In this document: positions 1 to 5,203 of the stretch, one piece after another
Position numbering within the stretch: position 1 is the stretch's first letter
How the letters are laid out: each line of letters begins with the position of its first letter
Assembly: GCA_024762375.1 (NCBI GenBank)
Contig: JANTHQ010000180.1
Span: forward strand, 1-5,203
Origin: Anaerolineaceae bacterium
GTDB taxonomy: Bacteria > Chloroflexota > Anaerolineae > 4572-78
Length of the DNA: 5,203 bases
Reading direction: 5' to 3'
Translations under genes and position numbers: made by a program
The notes under the pieces: generated by a model
What the model was told of the DNA's origin: nothing
The model's input: the letters and a program-made list of their open reading frames with translations, nothing else
Database searches by the model: none

Positions 1-1085
1 GCGACCGATTTTGCCACCAGCAGATAAAATAGCGGCAAACCCATCACCACATATCGCGGATTGCGGCGGAATGGTTCCAGCAGGGTGACCATTTCGACAA
101 TGGTCAGCCCGAAAACCAACCAGAGAAAGAGATACGCCAGCGAATCGGGAGAAACGAAGGCATTTTTTCGCCGGTGGTTGAACCCAAATCCGACGGCAAT
201 ACCACCCAATACCGCGGCAGTGGTTAACCACACGTGGTGTGGCACGCCGAATTGCCGTGCCAGAAAACTGCCGGTACTTTTGCCGTCCAGCGCGACGCCG
301 ATTTGGTACGACAGCGTGTGCCACAATTCGATGAGCGGGTTGACCGCGTCCGCATCGCCGAGTTGCGCCATTCCGAGTGGTTGTCCCAGCCGTTTTATCA
401 GCATCCCTGTGCCGATGACGGCAATCAGTGCGATGCCCTGTGCCAGCCACAGCCCGATTTTCGGGGCCGGGCGATTTTCTCGGTGCGAGAGCCACCAAAT
501 AACGCCCATGCCGACCAGCAGGGGCGGAACAAACATCAGCGAGCCGAAATGAGCGAGTAGTGCCAGCAGAAGCGTTCCCAGTGCCAGCCACCGGTGGCGC
601 GTACCATTTTCGCTCTGTGTGCTCGAAAATACCCAAAACGCCAAAATCAGCACCAGCAGCTGCGTCAATCCGTACATCCGCGCGCGCCCGTCCCACACCA
701 TGCCTTCGGGGCTGATGGCGAATAACGCCGCCGCGCCCAGTCCAACCCACGGCGAAAACCATCGCCGCCCGATGTGATATATCAGCGGAACCATCGCCGT
801 GCCGATGATGAGGCTCGGCACGCGAGCGACGGTGATGAGGTTCGCGGTAGATGCCAGCGCCACAAACGGCGCATCCAGATAACTGAACAGCATACCATGT
901 TCGTAAAACAACCCGGATGGCAGGATGGGCAATCCCTGCTGCAAAATCGCTTTCGCCGCGAGAATAGTGGTAAATTCGTCAACGAACGGATGGCTGTGCA
1001 GCACGTATGCCAATCGCAGCGCAAATGCCAGCGCGGTGGTGGCAAGCAATAGCAATCGGTGGGTGAGTGAGAAAGGGTGTTTCAT
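1..1085 (-). CDS. GT39/PMT_2-type membrane glycosyltransferase (3' end beyond left edge)
   Basis: An open frame on the minus strand gives 361 residues from ATG at 1085 and has no stop before the left edge, so the C-terminus is missing (family members are usually about 450-600 residues). Visible signs are: a first hydrophobic helix at about residues 8-29; a first outer loop with the D36-E37 pair expected of the catalytic Asp motif; an ARVPS segment at 87-91; a loop with D132, R134 and RMY at 136-138; several further helices to about 338; and a RNPRY motif at 341-345 followed by a hydrophobic stretch, typical of the GT39 core. By family knowledge it would transfer a sugar from a polyprenyl-phosphate carrier to an acceptor outside the cytoplasmic membrane. 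The acceptor is unknown. An in-frame ATG at 1187 would add 34 hydrophilic residues; I prefer 1085 because helix 1 then sits close to the N-terminus. GC is about 60% in sampled lines, higher than the other two genes. It is transcribed divergently from them. Confidence 0.87.
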   Translation of the reverse strand, partial: MKHPFSLTHRLLLLATTALAFALRLAYVLHSHPFVDEFTTILAAKAILQQGLPILPSGLFYEHGMLFSYLDAPFVALASTANLITVARVPSLIIGTAMVPLIYHIGRRWFSPWVGLGAAALFAISPEGMVWDGRARMYGLTQLLVLILAFWVFSSTQSENGTRHRWLALGTLLLALLAHFGSLMFVPPLLVGMGVIWWLSHRENRPAPKIGLWLAQGIALIAVIGTGMLIKRLGQPLGMAQLGDADAVNPLIELWHTLSYQIGVALDGKSTGSFLARQFGVPHHVWLTTAAVLGGIAVGFGFNHRRKNAFVSPDSLAYLFLWLVFGLTIVEMVTLLEPFRRNPRYVVMGLPLFYLLVAKSV

Positions 1086-1094
1086 AACAAAGGT

Positions 1095-1123
1095 ATTATC
1101 GTTTAACCAAAATTTTTCGCAAA
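1095..1123 (-). promoter_or_regulatory. Candidate promoter for the leftward gene, very close to its start
   Basis: Read on the minus strand, TTTGCG (1123-1118) and GATAAT (1100-1095) are separated by 17 bp. The -10 element matches TATAAT at five of six positions; the -35 element is weak. The predicted first base would be near 1088, only about three bases before the ATG at 1085, so this promoter would give an almost leaderless message. If the true transcription start is further upstream, the pair is coincidental. Confidence 0.25.
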
Positions 1124-1171
1124 TTGTGCGCCTTTTGCGGTTTTTGTGTAGAATGCCTTCGCTTTGATTGT

Positions 1172-1193
1172 GGCATTTGCACGGCATTGTCAC
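1172..1193 (+). repeat. Tandem 11-bp direct repeat (possible operator)
   Basis: Two adjacent 11-bp units, GGCATTTGCAC (1172-1182) and GGCATTGTCAC (1183-1193), agree at nine of eleven positions. The 11-bp period is about one DNA helical turn, so both units would face the same side of the helix. An inverted copy of the shared hexamer (AATGCC) lies at 1152-1157. The repeat overlaps the candidate -35 element of the rightward promoter, a plausible place for a regulator to bind. No regulator gene is visible in the window. Confidence 0.4.
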
Positions 1194-1204
1194 GATGATA
1201 TAGA
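1176..1204 (+). promoter_or_regulatory. Candidate sigma-70-like promoter for the rightward genes
   Basis: A -35-like TTTGCA (1176-1181) and a -10-like TATAGA (1199-1204) are separated by exactly 17 bp, and each matches the consensus at four of six positions. Transcription would begin near 1211, leaving a leader of about 32 bases before the ATG at 1243. The candidate -35 lies inside the first copy of an 11-bp tandem repeat. Assignment is by eye only; such pairs occur often by chance in AT-rich DNA. Confidence 0.3.
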
Positions 1205-1242
1205 GCATTCAAGTTTATCTTGCTGAGAGCGAAAAATCAAGT

Positions 1243-3357
1243 ATGCAAAAATCACGTTTTCTGAAATATCTCAAACCGGGCATGTTGTTTGTTGTTGCGA
1301 GTATTCTGGCCATCATTTATTTTGGTGGCGCGTGGATTGTCGCGCAAGAAAACTACAAAATGCAGGGGAAAGATCAATTTGCATATATGAATTATGCCCG
1401 GCAAATGCACAATAGCGGATATACCTTCGTTGGTGGTCGCAACCGGATGCCGGTTTATCCGTTTATTTTGTCACTGGTGTATCAAAATGGGATGGATGAT
1501 GAAACCTTTTTTGATGTGAGCAAAAAAGTCAACATCGTTCTATCGGGAATTATTTTGTTGACGATATTGGCGATATTTTATACTGCGTTTGCTTCCGGTT
1601 TGTATGCTCTGCTGATGACAAGCGTGGTGGCTTCGTCGTTGTTCATTTACAAAGCCGGATATGTTCAAGCGGAACTGCTTTTCTATTTATTTTTGTTCAT
1701 CGATTTTCTGTTGTTGGCTCATTTACTGCGCCGCCCGAATTGGAAAGTTGGCGCGATTGCCGGTGTAATGTTGGGCATAACACATCTGATAAAAGCATCT
1801 GTGTTACCACTGCTTGCATTGTTTTTGGCGGCCGTTATCATCCGCGAACTATATTTATATTTTGGCCAAAAACGGAAACGACAACTTGAAGATGAATTAC
1901 CCCAGTCGTTGCTGAAGCGAATGATACCGGTAATCTTCGTCGTAATCCTCTTTTTGGTGACCATTTACCCCTACATCGCAACAAGCAAGCGAGTTTTTGG
2001 ACACTATTTCTATAACGTGAATTCTACCTTTTACATATGGTATGATTCGTGGGAAGAGGTTAAAGCAGGAACCCGTGCTCATGGTGACCGTTCCGGATGG
2101 CCCACTATGCCTGAAAATGAATTGCCAAGCTTTTCGAAATACGTCCGAGAGCACAGCACATCGCAGATTTTTGGGCGGTTCATATATGGCGCACGGTCAC
2201 TTTTTGAATATGCAAAAACTTCCTTTGGATACCTCAAATATGTGGTTTTGAGCATATTTGTGCTTCTGGTGGGAACTATCGTTCATTGGAAGAAAATATG
2301 GTCAACGCCCGGTAATGTGGCAGAAACGATCTTTTCTTTTGGCTTTCTGGCAGGGTATTTTGCGCTGTATTCGTGGTATTATCCGCTTGCGGACGGCCCC
2401 GATAGTGACCGGTTCATTTTAGCACTGTACATCCCGTTACTTTTTCTCGCGTCAAAAATGATTTTCACCAATGATACGGCAACTATCCGTGGAAAATCGC
2501 TTGTGCAGGTTTTTGGAACAATTCTGCTTGTATTCTTCCTGATTGATGTGCGCGCATTTACCCTCTCCGATGCACGTGAATATCAAAATGCTTACTATTT
2601 TGTTCGTTCAGAAGAAAAATCCGGTGATGCGATTGCCTCTACTGAACCGCTATTTTGTTTTTCTGGAAAGTTTGATTGTCAGTTGTTCATATCGAATACC
2701 GAATTTAAAGGGAGTAATCGTCTTGCGACGGCCATAAATACATTACCATTGCCCATTAAATGGGTAGAAAATTGGCAAATTTTCGCACAAGAAACGAGAC
2801 CGATTTGGTTGATTACGAGCATTCGAAAGCTCCCTCAAAAGCTTTCTGGTACTTTTATGCAAGAACTATTCCTTAATACAAGCGAAGTATCTCAATTTAA
2901 AGATATATTGGTATTGAGAATACAGCCGGATCCGCTCGACTTGCCGGAGCAACCCACAATTAATCTTTCGGCACACTGGGCGGATACGGAAACAGAATTG
3001 CGTGGGGCAGATGTTGCTTTTGTGGGCGAGAATGAAATTCAATTGACGTTATTTTGGGACAATCCCATCTTGGTAAACGATTTCAAGGTATTTGTTCAAT
3101 TGCGCGATTCAAATAATAATACGGTATTGCAAGCCGACCATGTGATATTCGAGAATATACCTTATGAAATCCGAATTCTAGTTGACCAGCAAGATGAGTT
3201 GGTGCGTGATGCCGTTGTGATACACCTTCCGGCTGGCATCAATCTGTCAAATGGCCGTCTCATCGTTGGGATTTACAACATCAAAACCGGAGATAGATTA
3301 CCATTGGTGAATGATGAAGGCGGAGAACAGGGCGTTTGGATAAATGCACAACCATAG
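1243..3357 (+). CDS. Integral membrane GT-C-like glycosyltransferase with C-terminal extracytoplasmic module
   Basis: This is a complete 704-residue protein. Its start is well fixed: an in-frame stop lies at 1201-1203 and no other ATG or GTG intervenes. A first helix (about 13-34) leads to a loop with D44-Q45 and a RNRMPVYPF segment at 66-74. It continues with E144 before a helix, HLIKAS at 181-186, a long outer loop after the helix at 227-247 containing WYDSW (266-270) and GDRSGWP (281-287), then helices at about 330-349, 361-380, 391-405 and 420-437, with DSDRF at 387-391. After the last helix comes an outer segment with SG-K at 474-476 and Cys472/Cys479. From about 573 to the end lies a beta-rich module (TLFW 602-605, D613, VFV 616-618, DH 632-633). 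This organisation suggests a polyprenyl-phosphate-sugar glycosyltransferase, but DQ replaces the commoner DE, so the GT call rests on architecture. No strong ribosome-binding site is seen (GAGAG at 1225-1229 is 13 bases from the ATG). GC is about 40%, lower than its neighbours. It probably heads an operon with the next gene. Confidence 0.85.
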   Translation: MQKSRFLKYLKPGMLFVVASILAIIYFGGAWIVAQENYKMQGKDQFAYMNYARQMHNSGYTFVGGRNRMPVYPFILSLVYQNGMDDETFFDVSKKVNIVLSGIILLTILAIFYTAFASGLYALLMTSVVASSLFIYKAGYVQAELLFYLFLFIDFLLLAHLLRRPNWKVGAIAGVMLGITHLIKASVLPLLALFLAAVIIRELYLYFGQKRKRQLEDELPQSLLKRMIPVIFVVILFLVTIYPYIATSKRVFGHYFYNVNSTFYIWYDSWEEVKAGTRAHGDRSGWPTMPENELPSFSKYVREHSTSQIFGRFIYGARSLFEYAKTSFGYLKYVVLSIFVLLVGTIVHWKKIWSTPGNVAETIFSFGFLAGYFALYSWYYPLADGPDSDRFILALYIPLLFLASKMIFTNDTATIRGKSLVQVFGTILLVFFLIDVRAFTLSDAREYQNAYYFVRSEEKSGDAIASTEPLFCFSGKFDCQLFISNTEFKGSNRLATAINTLPLPIKWVENWQIFAQETRPIWLITSIRKLPQKLSGTFMQELFLNTSEVSQFKDILVLRIQPDPLDLPEQPTINLSAHWADTETELRGADVAFVGENEIQLTLFWDNPILVNDFKVFVQLRDSNNNTVLQADHVIFENIPYEIRILVDQQDELVRDAVVIHLPAGINLSNGRLIVGIYNIKTGDRLPLVNDEGGEQGVWINAQP
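2959..3354 (+). other. C-terminal extracytoplasmic beta module, divergent copy
   Basis: This part of the middle gene encodes residues 573-704, beyond the last hydrophobic helix. Alternating polar/hydrophobic strands suggest a beta-sandwich. It aligns by eye with the tail of the next gene: TLFW with TLYW, DFKVFVQLRD with DYTVFVHVRD, then N-x-T and DH. The stretch between DH and the following strand is diverged here: the PTSQW-type segment is replaced and is about four residues longer. After the shared strands it continues with VGIYNIKTGDRLPL, showing how the truncated copy downstream probably ends. A ligand-binding or acceptor-binding role is possible but not demonstrated. Confidence 0.6.
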
Positions 3358-3374
3358 ACCCAGATGATGGACAG

Positions 3375-5203
3375 ATGAAACAAAAGCGACACATCCACAA
3401 ACAAAATACAACACTGTTCGTTGGATTGATGGCGGCAATTTTGCTGGTTTCACTGTTGGCGCGCGTGGTTTTTTTGCATAGTTTTCCGTGGGGGTACGAT
3501 GAAGGTATCCACGCGTTGTTGGCTCGCTTGTTGGCTACCGGTTTCAAACCATATAGCGAACTGTTTGTGAGCTACCCGCCGCTATTTGTGTGGTCTTTAG
3601 AATACCCGTGGCGCATTTGGCAAAGTGTCGAAGCCCTGCAACTCACGATGACGATTTATTCGTTTTTGGGCGTGATTGCAGTGGGTTATGTTGCCTATCG
3701 TCTCGGTGGTTTTCTCCCCGGTGCCATCGCTGCAATTCTGTTGTCTTTCGGCCCCACATATTTGGATGGCTCGCGGGCGATTATGACCGAGGTGCCATCT
3801 ATTGGCGTGGCAGCATTGTCTGTCGCTTTTGCGGCGCAATATGTTTGGTCGAACCAACGCAAATGGCTGGCGCTCTCAGGTATCGTTTTTTCGGCTAGTT
3901 TGATGCTGAAAATATTATCTCCATTTTTAGTTGGGTTGATACCGCTCATGATTGTGGCGCATCGTTGGCGTGAGCATTCCAATGGTGGGAGGATAAAGGC
4001 TGAGACAATAAAAGCCATGGCAATTGATGCGCTTTTGTGGGGGGGCTTGGTTCTCATGCCCGTTATATTGGTCGGGTTGATGTATGATGTGCGAGAAATG
4101 TATCGTCAGGTCATCCAGTTTCGCATTGATACCCGCGCAGCGTTCGCCGATGATAGAATGGAGAATATGGGAATGTTGCTTTCTTTCTTTGGAGAGAATA
4201 GTTTCCAAACGATTTTGGCACTGCTGGCGGTGGTCGGCACTGCCAAACGTAAGGCTTCTGACAATGGACGCTGGTTTGTGATATTATGGTTGGGTTTAGC
4301 AATAATATTCGCGTTGATTCAAGTTCCGCTGCGCCCGAAACACCTGCCGTTATTGCTCCCCCCGTTGACTATTCTTGCCGGACTCGGCGTTTCTGACACA
4401 ATTCATTGGGCGTCTCGATTAAAAACATCGGGGCACCGAATAGCGGGATTTGCGGGTTATTCTGTGGCGGTGCTGTTGGTGGCAGGTTGTGTGGGCAATT
4501 TGTGGCTGGCGATTGCACCGTATCGACAAGTGACTGCCCAAACATTATCCACAGAGGAACAGATTTTGCTGGCCTATATCCAAAAATTCACTGCGCCAAC
4601 CGACTGTATCATCAGCGACAACCCTTCATTGATTTTCTACTCTGGACGATTGACACCGCCTGAATTATCGGAAGTTTCCAGCGCTCGATTGCGCAGTGGC
4701 TACCTAACTGCCGATATGCTCATCCGGGCCGATGAGGATTTCAACTGCCAAATTATTGCACCGGTGGCACGTCGACTGAAACGCAGTACCCCCGATTTTA
4801 TCGAATGGGCCAAACAGAATTACCGTGGTTTATGGCTGTACAATGGTCAAACCGAGGTGTTTTTGGCTAAACCGCTGACAGCGGTTGAAACACAGCATCC
4901 GCTAACCGCCAATTTTGACAATCAGGTTCAACTGGTGGGATATGATTTGACGAGCAGCGACAAAAGCGTGGCTTATGTAACCCTTTACTGGAAGGTTTTG
5001 CATCCGCTGCAACATGATTACACGGTTTTCGTTCACGTGCGTGATGCGGACAATCAAACCCGCATTAATGGTGACCACCAACCCTATGATGGTCGAGTTC
5101 CCACATCACAGTGGCGGGTCGGAGATATTATCAAAGATACAATTCAATTGCACATACCATCTGATGTGCCGGTCGGGACATATAAAATCTTTACAGGCAT
5201 GTA
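3375..5203 (+). CDS. GT39/PMT_2-type glycosyltransferase with C-terminal beta module (3' end beyond right edge)
   Basis: An open frame of 609 codons plus two bases begins at ATG 3375, 17 bp after the preceding stop, and has no stop before the window ends. After a basic N-terminus, helix 1 (about 13-34) is followed by the Asp pair D42-E43 in a WGYDEG context, and SYPPLF at 66-71, as in the first outer loop of GT39 enzymes. SRAIMTE at 133-139 matches the second conserved loop, and PLRPKH at 318-323 the late core motif. About ten hydrophobic segments run to about 380. The outer part begins with SDNP (414-417) and YSGR (422-425), then a beta-rich module from about 513 with GYDL (522-525), TLYW (536-539), DYTVFVH (548-554), DH (567-568) and PTSQW (576-580). 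By family knowledge it transfers a lipid-linked sugar at the outer membrane face; the substrate is unknown. The module is nearly complete at the edge, so probably few tens of residues are missing. Co-transcription with the upstream gene is likely. A Shine-Dalgarno sequence is not evident. Confidence 0.9.
   Translation, partial: MKQKRHIHKQNTTLFVGLMAAILLVSLLARVVFLHSFPWGYDEGIHALLARLLATGFKPYSELFVSYPPLFVWSLEYPWRIWQSVEALQLTMTIYSFLGVIAVGYVAYRLGGFLPGAIAAILLSFGPTYLDGSRAIMTEVPSIGVAALSVAFAAQYVWSNQRKWLALSGIVFSASLMLKILSPFLVGLIPLMIVAHRWREHSNGGRIKAETIKAMAIDALLWGGLVLMPVILVGLMYDVREMYRQVIQFRIDTRAAFADDRMENMGMLLSFFGENSFQTILALLAVVGTAKRKASDNGRWFVILWLGLAIIFALIQVPLRPKHLPLLLPPLTILAGLGVSDTIHWASRLKTSGHRIAGFAGYSVAVLLVAGCVGNLWLAIAPYRQVTAQTLSTEEQILLAYIQKFTAPTDCIISDNPSLIFYSGRLTPPELSEVSSARLRSGYLTADMLIRADEDFNCQIIAPVARRLKRSTPDFIEWAKQNYRGLWLYNGQTEVFLAKPLTAVETQHPLTANFDNQVQLVGYDLTSSDKSVAYVTLYWKVLHPLQHDYTVFVHVRDADNQTRINGDHQPYDGRVPTSQWRVGDIIKDTIQLHIPSDVPVGTYKIFTGM
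4911..5203 (+). other. C-terminal extracytoplasmic beta module, typical copy (cut by window edge)
   Basis: Residues 513-609 of the right-hand gene form a predicted beta-rich domain outside the membrane, beginning NFDNQVQLVGYDL and including TLYW, DYTVFVH, PTSQW and a GD-x-IxD turn. I associate tails of this kind with Chloroflexota GT39 proteins and other surface proteins; this is recollection of the pattern, not a database result. Its last strands fall beyond the window. Confidence 0.6.

Larger units (their letters stand above)
1086..1242. promoter_or_regulatory. Divergent intergenic promoter region
   Basis: These 157 bp separate two divergently oriented genes, so promoters for both directions should lie here. 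The region is clearly AT-richer than the left gene. It contains one promoter-like pair in each direction, three copies of a GGCATT hexamer (one inverted, two in tandem) and a short imperfect palindrome at 1118-1130. No terminator is expected or seen. An in-frame stop at 1201-1203 upstream of the rightward gene shows that its coding sequence does not extend leftwards past that point. Confidence 0.7.

Noticed and set aside
61..560. Two overlapping plus-strand open frames (61-552 and 234-560)
   Set aside because: They lie opposite the leftward glycosyltransferase, whose frame carries clear hydrophobic helices and GT39 motifs. The plus-strand products show no recognisable domain and are explained by the high GC of this gene.
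1118..1130. CGCA-AATTG-TGCG short palindrome in the intergenic region
   Set aside because: The arms are only four bases and no U-tract follows, so it is neither a terminator nor a strong operator on its own.
774..1167. Short open frames on both strands at 774-1052, 782-1045 and 925-1167
   Set aside because: They overlap the 5' part of the leftward gene in other frames, have no domain signature, and one runs through the divergent promoter region.
3364..3378. Four-codon open frame (MMDR) whose TGA overlaps the ATG at 3375 as ATGA
   Set aside because: It could in principle couple translation, but it is tiny, has no ribosome-binding site, and is easily produced by chance in the 17-bp gap.
3281..4302. 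Several minus-strand open frames of 63-120 residues
   Set aside because: They are antisense to the end of the middle gene and to the strongly supported right-hand gene; their products have low-complexity or arbitrary composition.
3590..4663. Plus-strand open frames at 3590-3898, 4084-4281 and 4406-4663
   Set aside because: They are out-of-frame readings of the long frame that begins at 3375, which carries the family motifs throughout.

Overview
The window holds three multi-membrane-spanning glycosyltransferase-like genes and one divergent intergenic region. Almost every base is accounted for. A partial gene runs leftwards from 1085 off the left edge. A 157-bp divergent promoter region covers 1086-1242. 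A complete 704-residue gene lies at 1243-3357. After a 17-bp gap, a third gene starts at 3375 and is still open at the right edge (609 residues visible).

All three proteins look like GT-C fold, lipid-linked-sugar-dependent glycosyltransferases of the GT39/PMT_2/ArnT type or its relatives. Each starts with a transmembrane helix, followed by a first extracytoplasmic loop with an Asp pair (DE, DQ, DE), and then has about 9-12 hydrophobic segments. The two rightward genes very probably form one transcription unit. They also share a C-terminal extracytoplasmic module that looks like a beta-sandwich. The leftward gene probably belongs to a separate, divergently transcribed unit. The likely shared job is moving sugars from polyprenyl-phosphate donors onto surface glycans, lipids or proteins on the outer face of the cytoplasmic membrane. 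Donor and acceptor cannot be read from the sequence.

The organism is a bacterium with no strong Shine-Dalgarno sequences in front of these genes. The C-terminal module of the third gene (a GYDL-type strand, then TLYW, DYTVFVH, PTSQW, and a VPxGxYKI strand) resembles tails I associate with GT39 proteins of Chloroflexota (Anaerolineae and relatives). That assignment is a judgement from memory, not from a search. Base composition changes sharply along the window: about 60% GC in sampled lines of the left gene, about 40% in the middle gene and about 50% in the right gene. This suggests that surface-glycan genes of different origin have been assembled here.

I saw no tRNA, rRNA, CRISPR array, insertion sequence or clear terminator.
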